DNA from: Eutypella sp. D-1
Taxonomy: Eukaryota; Ascomycota; Sordariomycetes; Xylariales; Diatrypaceae
DNA: 64,000 nucleotides
Reading direction: 5' to 3'
Assembly: GCA_023313575.1 (NCBI GenBank)
Contig: JAJTTP010000002.1
Coordinates: 1,178,001-1,242,000 of the forward strand
Position 1 is the first letter of the stretch, and each line of letters starts with the position of its first letter. The notes below the pieces were generated by a model. It was not told the origin of the DNA. It searched no databases and saw nothing but the letters and a program-made list of their open reading frames with translations. Below, in pieces: positions 1 to 11,176 of this stretch. The position numbers were made by a program, and so were the translations under genes.

Positions 1-3000
1 GGGTGTTTAAGGTGTCTGTCTAATGAGGTTTCGCCCTATATTTTCCGGCCGGCGTCGGGGAACGGGTGGGGCGCAGAACCTTGGACGGGACGCGGATGGG
101 ACGGGAAGCACGGGGAAACGAACAGGAATGACCACGGCCTCGGTACGGACTGGAAACGGAGCGGGAACGGAACGGAACCGGAGCTGGAACCTGGAACCTG
201 GAACTAGAACGAACGGACGGACGAAACGGACTGGAATCCTGCTGTTCGTTCGCGCATGTTCCGTTTATTCATCTATCTTATCTATCTTGTACAAATACGC
301 AATATATGCCCATCTAATGATCTGTCGATCACTTTGGATCGATTGATATCTTACAGACCACACTATATTACCTACTAGCCACACAAGCATGTGAATATGC
401 AAGTCAGTGATTACTACTTACCATTTGTGATATGCGACGTAATTATGGGTGTTCTAATCTTGTATACTCGCCTAGCAGCGTGCTCGGGGCTCGTGGCTTG
501 CCTCACCGTCTACCTGGACGAGGACTGACGTCGGGTAGAAGACAAGGACAAGCGTGGGGGCTTGGGGAGGATGCATTGAAGGGAAGAGAGGAAAGAGGAA
601 ACACGTTTGATTACAGGAAAAGCCTCCATCGCAAGCGTGTGAAACTATGGTCATCGGGCTTGCTTTGTGTAGCCGCACTCATTTATCTATCTCCGTTTGC
701 TTATCTACCTACCTACCTACCTACCTCTCCAACCCATGCCCATTACTCGGCCGGCACAGCGATTCGGTGCATGCATAGCTCCATCTCTGACGCTATATAT
801 ATGCATATATCTCTTGGGTGGCGTGGGGTGTAATGAACGTTGCAATGCAACGTTGTTCTTCGGCGGCGTCCGGGCTCTTGATGATGTCCTTATTAACGCC
901 GAACCTAGCCCGGCTTGTCCGGCACGTGGATTGTTTGACGTAGACAAACTGGTACAGCGGGGGGCAGGTATTGCAAGTTATCGCTTGACGCGTCTTGCGG
1001 ACCTAGACGTACACACATATATTGATCTGCGGATGATTGCAACAAGCTGATATACCTCTCGGTGAGAGTATAAGGAAGCGAGCAGGGCAGGTGAACAGCC
1101 AAGGCCCGTCTGTCATTCCGTGCGTCCACGAGCACGTCGTTATTACATATCTAGCAGTAACATTTACCGAGGCAAGGTCATCTTACCTTCTCACCTCTAC
1201 AAAGTACCGAATTTCGGTGGGAAGGAAAAGAAAAGACTTTAGGTAGCCCTCGGTGGATGGAAACGGAACGAAAATGTTACTGCACTCCCACCCTTGTGAA
1301 ACTCTCAATCAGCTGATCGGGTCGTAAGTGGTCCTATGAGAACTCGTCACCGCCCTCCTACTCCCACCTAGCTGTCCTGTCAGCTACCCTGGGCTTCTCG
1401 CGTGCTATGTTACACTTACGGTGTGGGAATGGCATGGTTTGATATAGAGGGTTTATTAAGATGGGCTTGGATGGGATGCTATTTTGAGGGTGGATAGATC
1501 TGTTTCCCCCCCTTAGCCCCCAAGGATTGAGTTTCATTTGATACTTAGTACATTGTAGTAGCTTTGAGTAGTACAAGTATCGTAGATGCATTTTAGAACA
1601 ATAACAGACTTACAGACTATACAATTCTAACAAAAAATTGCAACTATCGTCGTAAGCGGACATCAGGGGTCCGCCGGCGGGGCCATTCCATCTCCCCTCC
1701 ACTCCCCTGAAATGCGGCTCCTCCACGCATCAAACTAACGTCACCTCCATCCCCATAGAATACGTAGATAGTGTTGTTTCTCCTTGGTCCCGGCGTCTTA
1801 CGGACTTCTCCGTGATCTGCCAGCTTGCTAGCGATTATACCTGCGCGGTACCTAGTGAGGCTGAGAGGCGAAGTATATCCCAACCTACCGCGCGGACCCA
1901 ACCACGCGGTCGCAACCTTAAATGAAAGTAAAATAACGTTGATTACTATTCGGAGCAGAGAGTAGAACGATCGCTAGAGACGACTAGAAGAGCTAGATTC
2001 CGCGCCGTCCGAGTTGGGCCTCCCCTCTTCTCCGCGAAGTACAACTTCCACGACAACCGCAAAAAAACAAGGCTGCTAGTAGGTCCTAGCTAACAGCCCC
2101 GTCGCGTAGTGTGACACTAGCAATCACCTAGCCACGCAGCCGGCGGGCATCCGAGCCATGGCAGCGATCCCCAGGGAAATGGGAGGGAGATCCCCATGGC
2201 CCCCTTAGCTTAGGTCTGTCCATCTACACAAGTACTGTAGCTAGCACAAGCTAAGATCGTATTAGCCTGCGGTATTTCTCAGAGAAGTGCCGGGCCCAGA
2301 TCCCCAGAATCCCAGGTCGGGATACACCCGCCCCGTTTGTTGTTTCGTTCTCTTTCTTGTTCGGCAGCGTGGTTCCTAGACTGCATGCTACTAATAAGTA
2401 TCGAGACGGGGGCCAGGGCTTGGCCTGGGCTCGGGCTGAGCTGCGCGGCCTTTTGTATCAATGCATTCGCCGACCTACTCTCTCGATTTGACCGAGTTCT
2501 CCCCGCATCGTATGCTCGTGAGCCCGTCTCACGTGTGCTCTCTCCTCCCCAGGAAAGAGACTATCCAGTTAGTTAGGTGATTCGGTGCTCATTAGATGCT
2601 AGTTGGCCCGGTGGTCTGGATGTCCTATTTGCTTCTCCGTTACTGCATGTGAACGGCCACTGAAAGGGAGCGCAAGTAGCTTGGGGTAATGATTAGTTCC
2701 TTAGAGGAGAGGACCCCTTGCAGAGCCTAACACACTTCTTACACAGCCGGTGATTATCATAGATATGTAAGACGATGTTGTAACCTGTAGGACGGAGTGT
2801 TGTGGAGGTTAACATAGGTGCATTATTATATGTACATAACAATAAACCAGGAACGATCGAATGGTGTTTGTTGGTACATGAAACGTGGGCATTGCATCGT
2901 TGGGAACATATTCTATGTATTATTGATGACTTATTGAGAGCTGCCTATACGAAATGTGGCTATGCTCAAAAATATGTACAGAAAGAAATGCAGGCTTAAG

Positions 3001-3097
3001 CCCCCTTCGTAGGCAGCCGCCACACCCCTATTTTATCAGAATTTGGATATGTGGCCAGCAGATGTAACAGGATGGTCGGGGCCTTCCTTCCAGACAC
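1..3097. other. Gene-free stretch at left edge
   Basis: No reading frame here looks like a protein or aligns with a family I know, and none has convincing splice structure. Positions about 85-235 are a degenerate purine-rich tract built on ggaacgg-like units, so the frames through it are low complexity. A short (CTAC)5 microsatellite sits at 705-724. The rest is mixed-composition intergenic DNA. Confidence 0.6.
705..724. repeat. (CTAC)5 microsatellite
   Basis: Five perfect tandem CTAC units are read directly at 705-724. The same TACC/GGTA core recurs in many intergenic parts of the window. Confidence 0.9.
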
Positions 3098-3969
3098 TCA
3101 ACCACCGAAGGTGAATGCGGGGATCTCGATGGTGGTGACGTCCCAGGTAACGCCGCCGTCGGACGTACTCATCTCGCCGGTGACTCCCGAGCCCTTACCA
3201 AGGGTGGCGTCGTAGGCCGGGTCGGCCGAGTCCAGGATGATGCGCGTGTCGGTCCAGCGGTGCGCGCCTACCGTGCCGCAGTTCTCCTCGGCGCACTCCA
3301 CTGCACTGCCCCACCCCTGCGCCTGCCCACTGCTCGTCGATAGCGTGGCGACCACCGCACCGTTTATCGATACCGTCTGCGTGTAGTTGCCGGAAGCGTC
3401 GTCAAACTTGTCTGGGTACGGGATCAGGTCAGCTCAGGTCAGCTCAGGTCATATCATGTGGCGGGAATTCTCTTGTTCAGGCATGGGTGTTCCACTGTCT
3501 GTTCACTGGGATTTGGCGGGGCTGACTTACAGTGCATCGTGATCTGGTCGCCGGCGCCGGCAGGCGTGGCCTCGGACTGGACGGGCATCTGCGAGTTATC
3601 TGGTACGTGATGATAATATTTAGCCTCAATGTTCTAGCACACAGACCAACCGACCAATGCACCCGGAACTCACTAACCTCCCGTCTTCACGAGCGTGTAC
3701 GCGAATATGCTCCAGTCGCTTGACTCCCAGTTGTCGGCAATGGACTGTATTAGGTCGCCGTTGGACGTCCCCATGCCGACCCAGAGCGAGGTGATGCCCG
3801 AGGTGCCACTCGGCGTCTTTGGCAGGAGCAACGTCGACATTGCCTCACGGATCCATGAACCGCCGCCCACCGGGCCCGTACTGAAAGCCGGTCCCATCGC
3901 CGCACGAGCGGATGAGGCAAACGTGGCGGCAGCCGCCAGGGCGGAAAGGGCTTGGCGCGAGAATGGCAT
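3098..3969 (-). CDS. Secreted eqolisin-like (peptidase family G1/A4) protein
   Basis: Three exons on the minus strand (3969-3678, 3599-3531, 3411-3098) give 224 aa. The introns are 78 and 119 nt with GTTAGT and GTAAGT donors, and both junctions keep frame. Residues 1-23 form an Ala-rich signal peptide. The mature part resembles scytalidoglutamic-type peptidases in layout. It has an SLWVGMG strand near 61-67 like the family's WVGIDG, then a Gln at about 75 (GDLIQS), a PVQSEA..AGDQI segment at about 103-117, and a WGSAVECAEE segment at 154-163 that may carry the catalytic Glu. The catalytic Gln/Glu assignment is an inference from remembered family layout. The protein is short for a full precursor and shows no clear propeptide, so it may be a non-peptidase relative with the same beta-sandwich fold. 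Confidence 0.72.
3425..3451. repeat. Short tandem repeat inside an intron
   Basis: A 10-nt unit (ggtcagctca) is repeated two to three times inside the second intron of the eqolisin-like gene. It lengthens an otherwise ordinary intron to 119 nt. Confidence 0.7.
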
Positions 3970-5021
3970 CTTGATGATCGCAACTTTCTGACAAGATACT
4001 AGGTGGCTCGTGGTAGATCGTTTTCATTTACTCCTGTGCTAGATGGCTGGGTAGGCCACCCTCACACTTTTAGCGAAACGAAGTCAAGAGGCATAGGGTG
4101 TATTTGAGCTATTGTGTTTTCCTATGGCTGTTTCGGATTGGTGGAGCTTCTCGGCCGTATACTATCCTGGGTTCGGAGATGCTCGATTATAGTCGTCAAT
4201 CGCAGTCGTGCGTTTCGGTAGGTGGGCAACGGCCCCTCTTGCAGATCGTTCCCCGGCGTGCCATCGTTAATCCCAAACGACCTAGGGAATTGACGGGAAA
4301 AGTCAGCGCCGCAGCGGTGAGACAGGGGAAGCTCGTGACGGAAGATATAGTTAGGTCGGTCGTGTTTCTCCGTCTTTACTGAAGTGGGAAATTAATCCCG
4401 TTAATTGGATTCCACCGCTTACAACGCTTGCTACCCTGCCATATTGATGCCAGCTTAATTTTTAACTTTTACATTTATGAAGGAGCCCCTACACACCGGC
4501 TGACTCGGGGGCATTCACTATACCAAGGTAAATGCTTGTATTAAGAAGTCCCCTACTGGTGTTCCCTCCTTAGTATTTCCTCAAACGAAAGATTCTGCAA
4601 TCGAACCATCAAGTATCATAGGTTCAAGGAGTTGGTAGGTGCCTAGGGTGCCGGCAGCACCCTTCCTCGTCCTCCGGGCCAAAAACTGCACATTGACTTT
4701 GAGGGGCAAGACGAGCAGTCCCTTGCCTTAATTCACCAGGCGTTCACTGGGCCAGCTATTTGCTACATTGCTGCATTTGTTTCATCCCTTGATGATCTTG
4801 CCATCGGAACTCTGAGTGATGAAGCCCCAGATCTTCACGGACGCCGCCGGATGCCCTTATTTAGGAATTTACTGCTTCGATAGTGCGCTGGAAGTCGGAT
4901 GAAAGTTATGGCTAGTAATAGTTGTAACTAGTATGATGGTTAGGGAGACTTAGTCGCATATCTATGTTACAAACCTCTCATTCCTAGTCAAACAGTACGA
5001 TAACGGTCACGTGGCGATACC

Positions 5022-5044
5022 GTCGCCAAGACCATCTTGGCGAC
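5022..5044. promoter_or_regulatory. 10-bp-arm palindrome upstream of a TATA box
   Basis: GTCGCCAAGA, a 3-nt spacer, then TCTTGGCGAC: perfect complementary arms read directly. A CACGTG hexamer lies just upstream at about 5008-5013. Such dyads often bind dimeric transcription factors, but no factor can be named. Confidence 0.5.
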
Positions 5045-5073
5045 CGACCCCAAGGTGGTGAGGACCTCTTTCC

Positions 5074-5080
5074 TATATAA
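5074..5080 (+). promoter_or_regulatory. TATA box (TATATAA), plus orientation
   Basis: TATATAA followed by AGGG lies 30 nt downstream of the palindrome, in plus-strand orientation. No plus-strand ORF of note follows before the antisense gene at 5207-6722. It is either the promoter of a lost or non-coding transcript, or a chance match. Confidence 0.4.
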
Positions 5081-5206
5081 AGGGTATGGGATCACTCCCA
5101 TCTAGATAGTCTCTCTTTTAGCTAGCCAGCGATCAATCTAAGTATTTACCCTTCTACGCCCTTTGTTATCTAAAATCAAGACCAGTGGTGACGGCTTCGT
5201 TACAAT

Positions 5207-6722
5207 CTAGATGTCGAGCTCCATCAGATATGAGAGCATGATCGCAACATTACTTGACATTATCTGATCCAGCTCACCCATAAGTTGTTGCGCCCTGTGC
5301 AATGCGTCTATGTGCGGATGGTCTAATCCCATACCATGACTTTTACCCTTATTGGCTGTTGGCTCAGGAGTCCCCGAAGGTTCCGTGTTTGGCACAGAGG
5401 TGCATCATTCGACAACATCTTGACCCTCCTGGTTGATTCCAACTAGATCCTCATTGCGCATTAGGTTGACCGACCACAAAGTGAACTTTCTACTATCTTG
5501 ATTTACCATAAGGTAGGCCGAAGAGAGAAATTGCCGACCAAGCTGACTCAGGTCATCAGCGTTGACATCCTGGAGTGAATTGATGACTAGATTTGATTTC
5601 GAATAGTTTTCCATCAGTTGGCCATCTTCGTCCCTGATATATCGCTCCGGTATAACAAGTTGACTGTTTGGGTTTCGAATAGAAGGCCCATTTCGAATAA
5701 GTATTGACATGTCTCTTTGGTAGAGGCTATCACCATCGTATAAGAGAGTGTAGTACGACAAGCCCAAACTCCGTTGAGAAATGCTCGTGTTCGTAAGTTC
5801 CATAAAAGATACCATGTATGGGTCATGTGCCATGGATACCACGTAAGGGAAATCTGGAACAATGCAAGCTTCAAAGGAGCTATCAGTGCTTCATACAAGG
5901 CTGACCTTGGTTCCATTTAGGAAGTGAAGGATAATGTCATCAATGACCGCAAGCAATTGTGTCGAACACCTTTCATCCTGACTGAGATCGTACGTGTAGC
6001 CTTGGCCGTCTACCTTGGCTCGGTCATATTCGCCAAATACGAATGTGCCATCCAGCTGTGATGTGGCGCTTCCACCAGTCCAGCCAAAGAATGCGCTCCA
6101 AGTCCGAGAGGCAATATGATTGCCAGCCCTGAGCGCGCGGAGTATGGTAGAGTTATCACCGAGGCCCAGGGCCATCATCGGATGATAGCCCTGTTGCGCC
6201 CAGTCTTGGAGGGAAACTCCTACCGGAAAATCTTCCAAAGTTATATCATCGTGAATGGTGAACGCATCGGTGTAGAAGTCCATTTCAGGGTAAGGATCGC
6301 GGTCAGTTGGGTAATCGTCTCCAATAGTTCCTTTTCTCGACAGAAAGTCCTGGATATTGTACTGTCTCCCATGCCATGTAGTGCAACCAACCTCAGAAGA
6401 AGGTGCCGTCCCTGTGCAATAACCGTTCGTCCCGTATACAGTAGTGTTGTTTGCCAGCCTATCAGAACAGGCGACGTGAGGTCTTTCTGTGGAATGGCAA
6501 GGACGTGACGAACCATTGTGGCAGAAAAGCAAACTCCTGTTGAGTGCCTACAGATAAGGGGATTCCCCTGGCGAATTGCCCGTTGGAAAGGCTTACGTTG
6601 CCAATTTTCGCTGCGATTGGATTCGGGACGCATTTTTCTGAGACCATGTTGCTTAGAGTAAGGAAAATGGAAAGGGCAACAAAAAGATTTCCATAAATGC
6701 TCCCACGTCTTTGATGCCACAT
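5207..6722 (-). pseudogene. Aspartyl-protease-like (pepsin A1 family) gene with two in-frame TGA codons
   Basis: Minus strand, start ATG at 6722, with a hydrophobic leader (about residues 10-25). A probable 55-nt intron (6459-6513, donor GTTCGT) joins FLPQW to LANNTTVYG, as expected for the fungal A1-like membrane or secreted protease family. The body carries family landmarks such as MALGLGDNSTI, SQLDGTFVFGEYD, LNGTKVSL, ACIVPDFP, LGRQFLSSAY and FTLWSVN. The frame is interrupted by TGA at about 5888-5890, between SLV and STDSS, and by TGA just below 5405, between DVVE and CTSVP. Homologous-looking sequence continues in the same frame after each. No plausible intron removes either stop while keeping frame. 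I read it as a recently decayed gene. Stop readthrough or assembly error are alternatives. A canonical catalytic DTG is not seen, which is common in this divergent subfamily. Confidence 0.75.
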
Positions 6723-8163
6723 GGTGGTTCAATAGCAGCGGTTGGCTTGAAAAATAGACATGCATTTGTTGATTTGGAGTCATATCGACCTGGTAGTGGA
6801 ACTCTGACTTAATTATTGAATCATACTCTAGTCCAACCCCTTTCCTCCTCCCCAAGAGGAAAATGAAACATGAAAAGCATTAGAACCGACATCTCTCCAT
6901 ACTGCTACTTAACAAACGTGGTTAGTAGCATGCGCCTCGTAGCCGCAAGTCAGATAAAATATTCTTTCATCACAATTAGATATCATAAAAAAGGAGTAAT
7001 AGATATTAGGAGGCGATTTCTCTTGGTGTGTATTTTCATGCCCCGGCCAATTGCTAGATGTGGGTCACGTTACCTTGTTGCCCCTTTTTTTTTCAGGCGC
7101 TGTTACAAGGGCAAATATCTTGGGCTTGGAATATAATTAGATCAACTAATAATTCTTGGGTCTCGAGGGCCTTAGGTCTTCTCCTCTCGATCAGTCTGGG
7201 TGAGGATCATAGGTCCTATATATACACGATGTATGGCTGGTACGTATCGCCATTCGAATATTCTGTTATAGCCGTCATAGCTGCGATATAGGTCAGTTGG
7301 CTATCTGCGTTCTAGCGCCTGTTGCATGCACTCATAACTGCAGATATTACTGCATGGCTCCAAATACCGTATGCTGCCAAGCCCTCGCCTAGAATCCGTA
7401 TGACAGGCGCCGACCCGGAAAGTTGCTGTCTTGGCATCCACAACTTTGGATGCAACTCTCGGGAGACAAATATGCACGACCAATCATGTGGACTGCCGAG
7501 CGCAGTTATCAGCCGACTCTTGATTCCAATTCAGATGTAATCAACAACCTCCACGTCCCGGTTGTATGTGTGCACTTGTAATTGCAAGGCCAGATATTGG
7601 GTGGTAAGAGTTTAGTTGTGTATTAAGCTGAATGCTCCCGAGGCTCCGCCGCTCGCTTGTTTCGCTTGGGTTAAGTTCATGAGCTCATAGTTTTATAAGT
7701 GGGTATGAATTTCACTCTACAGGAAGTATGTTGGCGGTATGAAACGGTGTCATCATGCAGTTGGTAGCTTTTACACAAGGCTGTGAGTAGGGACTGCCTT
7801 GATGAAAGTAAGCATCACGTACTCGTGTGTATTGCCTCCTGGCCTGGGGCACTGGCGCAGAATAGCAATTGGGCTTACATACTAACTACATGTAATTATT
7901 AACACTTGATAGGATCTTCAGAATGTAGTATTTTGTCAATTTTGCATCCGTATGCAACTTCCTTATCATCAGATCTATGTGTGAACCGTACCTCAAGCTT
8001 CTTCGATTGATCTACCTAATCACATATTGCTTTGCATTTTTATAATTTAATAATAATCGCAGATCGTTTTGGGTGGATAGCCTTGTCATTATTCTTTTCT
8101 TTATAGAACCCGTCTTGCTGTAAATCACGCCTGTTCGTCGCAGTTAAATCAGCTTCAGTCACG
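6723..8163. other. Intergenic stretch, AT-rich
   Basis: No supportable gene. The DNA is AT-rich, and frames of up to about 90 codons have no recognisable content. The last part is the upstream region of the GT61 gene. Confidence 0.55.
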
Positions 8164-9852
8164 ATGAAGAACAGAAGATTTCTAGCAATCCTTCTGTTCT
8201 CGGTTTTTGCCGCCATCCTTACTCTCATTCTCCCTGCATCTCGTCTGTATATTCCAAGAAGAATCTCACGATGGCATAAACCGTCAACTCCGGTTCCTCG
8301 CCCCGGACCTAGAGCGAATAAAACAGTCATGAAAATGCCGATTGAGTACCACTCAACTAGCTCAGCGGATGCTCCTTGCTCTCGCTTTTCCTCGGATTAC
8401 TTCGAAGACTTTCATTCACATGTTGCTTCGTACTGCGAACCTGATTCACTGGCGAGCTTAACTTGCTTCCATCGACCTTCTGGATTTGATGGCAAGACCG
8501 ATTCTTTTTGTATTGGACAAGGCGCATTTCTCGACCTGGGGAAAGGTAAATTCCAGCTAGATTGCACATTGCGGCAGTTGTCCGAACAAGAAAGGATGGA
8601 TGGATTACTACCGTTCAATGAATTGCCGGCATACTGGTACGAAACAGGTCCTTCAAACGTCTTCGCACAAGCTATCGACATCCAAAACTCCACCCAGAAG
8701 TCCGCTGGGGTTGAGAATGAAATAGAGGATCAGACAGTCTCGGCCATGAATAAGACAAGTGAAGAAGGCAAAGGGGTTATTAACTCTCCACCGAAAAAGT
8801 TGCTTTTATTAAAGCGCGAAGGTGAGGGAAACCCATGGCACTGTCTCATGGAGATTTTCTCCACTTACCTAACGTTTGACATCCTGCGGATGTTTAAACC
8901 GGAGGAAGGATTTGAAAGAAACGATTTGTTGTTCAGACACCCTAACGATTCCGACGACACCCAAATTGTAATTCTTGACGATCGTGATGACGGCCCCTAT
9001 TTTGATCTCTGGACCTTGTATGCGCGACGAAAGCCCTTGCGCCTTCGCCAGCTTCTGGAAGACCAATACCTGGCCACCAAACTCAAGGATATTGATTTAA
9101 TCATTCCTCTTGCCGGGAGTAGCAACCCGCTGTGGAAAGATGACCTTCGGGCTCAACAATGCACTGACGCGCCCCTTCTTAATATATTCAGCCGCCGCGT
9201 ACTCGAATTCTACGGAATCCACGATCCTGCAGTACGGGAACATGATGCACCTATCGTGGTAACTTTCGTCAAGCGCCAGGGCACCCGGAGATTGAACAAT
9301 GAGCGATACCTATTTGCTGAGCTTCAGAGGCGGAATCCACGCGTCAGTGTACAAATGATCGACTTCGCCTCCCTTCCATTCTCTGAGCAAGTCCGTATTG
9401 CGCGAGGAACGGATGTCCTTGTTGGCATTCACGGCGCAGGGCTAACGCATTCTCTGTTCATGCGTCAGGGGGCCGGTGCCGTCGTGGAGATCCAGCCGAG
9501 TGAGTTGGACCATAATGGGTTTCGTAATGTTGCGGGAATGCGAGGCCTTGGGTACTATCGCGCTCATTCAAGAGCAATCCCCCAAGAGGAATGGAGTGAA
9601 GGGCAAGAAGAGTTGAAATTTGTGGTAGAGGGGCAGGAAGGGGACTATTCTAGTAGCATTGGAAATGACCGACCGATCATAGAAACTAAGAAAGCGGCTA
9701 GTTACCAATCAGCAGTAACGAGTAAAATTAGGAAGCGAACTGATTGGCACTGGTTGGATATTGACATAGATGAAGACAGGTTTTTCGAAGTCGTTGAGGC
9801 AGCCATCAAATCCATGTATGCCAAAGGGCCTTTTAACTATGATATAAACTAG
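8164..9852 (+). CDS. Glycosyltransferase family 61 protein (EOGT-like), type II membrane protein
   Basis: Single exon, 562 aa, start ATG at 8164. A basic start (MKNRR) is followed by one hydrophobic segment at about residues 6-26, which gives a Golgi/ER type II anchor, then a Pro-rich stem. The GT61 (DUF563) signature is clear in the C-terminal half: DVLVGIHGAGLTHSLFM, then an AVVEIQP strand and a G-x-R-N-x-A-G-M-x-G-L-x-Y segment. The Cys-rich region at about 77-140 matches the N-terminal part of fungal GT61 proteins. The family transfers sugars such as GlcNAc or xylose to proteins or glycans in the secretory pathway. The exact donor and acceptor cannot be told from sequence. The gene stands alone between long intergenic regions. 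Confidence 0.88.
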   Translation: MKNRRFLAILLFSVFAAILTLILPASRLYIPRRISRWHKPSTPVPRPGPRANKTVMKMPIEYHSTSSADAPCSRFSSDYFEDFHSHVASYCEPDSLASLTCFHRPSGFDGKTDSFCIGQGAFLDLGKGKFQLDCTLRQLSEQERMDGLLPFNELPAYWYETGPSNVFAQAIDIQNSTQKSAGVENEIEDQTVSAMNKTSEEGKGVINSPPKKLLLLKREGEGNPWHCLMEIFSTYLTFDILRMFKPEEGFERNDLLFRHPNDSDDTQIVILDDRDDGPYFDLWTLYARRKPLRLRQLLEDQYLATKLKDIDLIIPLAGSSNPLWKDDLRAQQCTDAPLLNIFSRRVLEFYGIHDPAVREHDAPIVVTFVKRQGTRRLNNERYLFAELQRRNPRVSVQMIDFASLPFSEQVRIARGTDVLVGIHGAGLTHSLFMRQGAGAVVEIQPSELDHNGFRNVAGMRGLGYYRAHSRAIPQEEWSEGQEELKFVVEGQEGDYSSSIGNDRPIIETKKAASYQSAVTSKIRKRTDWHWLDIDIDEDRFFEVVEAAIKSMYAKGPFNYDIN

Positions 9853-10190
9853 AGATAGAGTTGATTAAAGAAAATATCGGTTCCTGTGCGTCAGTGGTCG
9901 GCCTTGTGGACCACCGCAACCGGGTTGTGCACCTGGTCTTATCAGTGCGTCAATTTTCGTGGGAGGCTAGAAACCCTGTGGACACGTCCCGCTTGACACC
10001 ATACTTATCATCATTTATGTATTCTTGACCACTAGTTTTCAGCCTTGTATCATTTAGTTATGTAATTTTCTACAGCTATAAGCGGTAAAACCCCAGGTAC
10101 GTCATCGTTTTGCAAAGTCCAGGTGTGCCAGCATGTTTTAAACGTGTTAAGTGGCACTGTGAACTACCCCATTGACCAGCAACCAGCCCT
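9853..10190. other. Intergenic, convergent gene ends
   Basis: This 338-nt gap lies between the 3' ends of the GT61 gene (+) and the reductase gene (-). It presumably holds both 3' UTRs. I see no further feature. Confidence 0.6.
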
Positions 10191-11176
10191 TTAACTTATA
10201 GACGTCCACACGTCCCTATGCTGCTCGACAAAACTCCTAAAGCTCCGTGGAGGGTGTCCCGTAACCTCCAGAACGTGACCGGCACCTAGGCCTTCCTCGG
10301 CGCCGTCTCGTATAGCGGTGTCCATTGCGGCAAGCGACGGCGCGTACTCCGGGGGGAGGCCCGCAGCGAGGAACCTCTCTGTGAGCTCATCAGCGGTGAG
10401 GTTTCGGTGAGTGATCGTTCGTCCGAGAACGCTTGTGAGCGTAGCAGCGACATCGCTGTAGGAGAGCTCCTCGGGGCCCAGCACTAGGTACGTGCAATCG
10501 GGGCTCTTATCGGCTGTTAGTGCGTGCACAGCGACTTCCGCGATATCGTCCGCCGAGACGAAGGGTACCCGCCCTGGTCCCGTCGCCGCGTAAATCTTGT
10601 TCTCTGTCTTGATAGAGCTGGAATGGTGGGTTATAAAATTGTCTGGCGGCGCGAAAGTTAGAATAATGTCGTGGCAATGTGAAGGGTGAGTATCCGTTTG
10701 TTGCTATGCAGGTCCCACTTACCTTGGAACCAGCTAGGTCTCAGAACGGCCCAGCCTAACTCTCCCCTTTCCCCGCGTTCTCTTAGCAAAGCATGCACAC
10801 CACCCATGAAGGGCCCGCCCTCCTCAATCGCGCTGGCGCTCTGAAGCACGAAGCGGAGTTTGTTCTTTCCACCGTTGCCGAAGCGCGAGAGCACGAGGTC
10901 TAAAAGCTCGGCCGCGGTGGCCCGTGCCTCCACAATCGCCGGCATGACGATGTAGACGGCGCGGAGGTCAGGGATGGTGGCTAGCGCCGGCTCCCATGTC
11001 GAGCGGTCGGCCCAGTCCAACCTAATCCCCGGAACTCCAGCAACGGACTTTCCTGACCGCGACGCTACGACACACGGCGTTCCCGCTGCATTCAATATCG
11101 TCGCAATACGAGATCCCACTGTCCCTGTACCCCCTGTGATGAGGATAGTTCCATTGGTTGAGGTGTTCGAGGCCAT
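10191..11176 (-). CDS. NAD(P)-binding NmrA/EasG-like reductase
   Basis: Two exons (11176-10723, 10642-10191) split by an 80-nt intron (GTAAGT...CCAG) encode 301 aa. Residues 10-24 form the Rossmann nucleotide loop ILITGGTGTVGSRIA. RPSWFQ joined to DNFITHH across the intron, followed by ENKIYAATGPGRVPFVSADDIAEVA, is the hallmark of the festuclavine dehydrogenase (EasG/FgaFS) and NmrA-like atypical short-chain dehydrogenase group. These soluble enzymes use NADPH to reduce small-molecule intermediates; some relatives are redox sensors. No prenyltransferase, P450 or other ergot-cluster gene lies nearby, so an alkaloid role is not supported here. A TATATATA stretch at about 11298-11306 lies about 120 bp upstream. 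Confidence 0.87.

Larger units (their letters stand above)
3970..5206. other. Intergenic stretch with an orphan promoter-like block
   Basis: No coding sequence can be supported. The 5001-5100 part contains CACGTG, a perfect palindrome and a TATA box (separate entries). No plus-strand gene follows them; the next gene downstream is antisense. Confidence 0.55.

Noticed and set aside
432..833. 133-codon plus-strand frame near the left end
   Set aside because: It crosses a CTAC microsatellite and low-complexity DNA, with no motif.
10191..11176. Ergot-alkaloid cluster suggested by the EasG-like reductase
   Set aside because: No dimethylallyltryptophan synthase, P450, catalase or other cluster gene is in the window. 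The family also has many non-alkaloid members.
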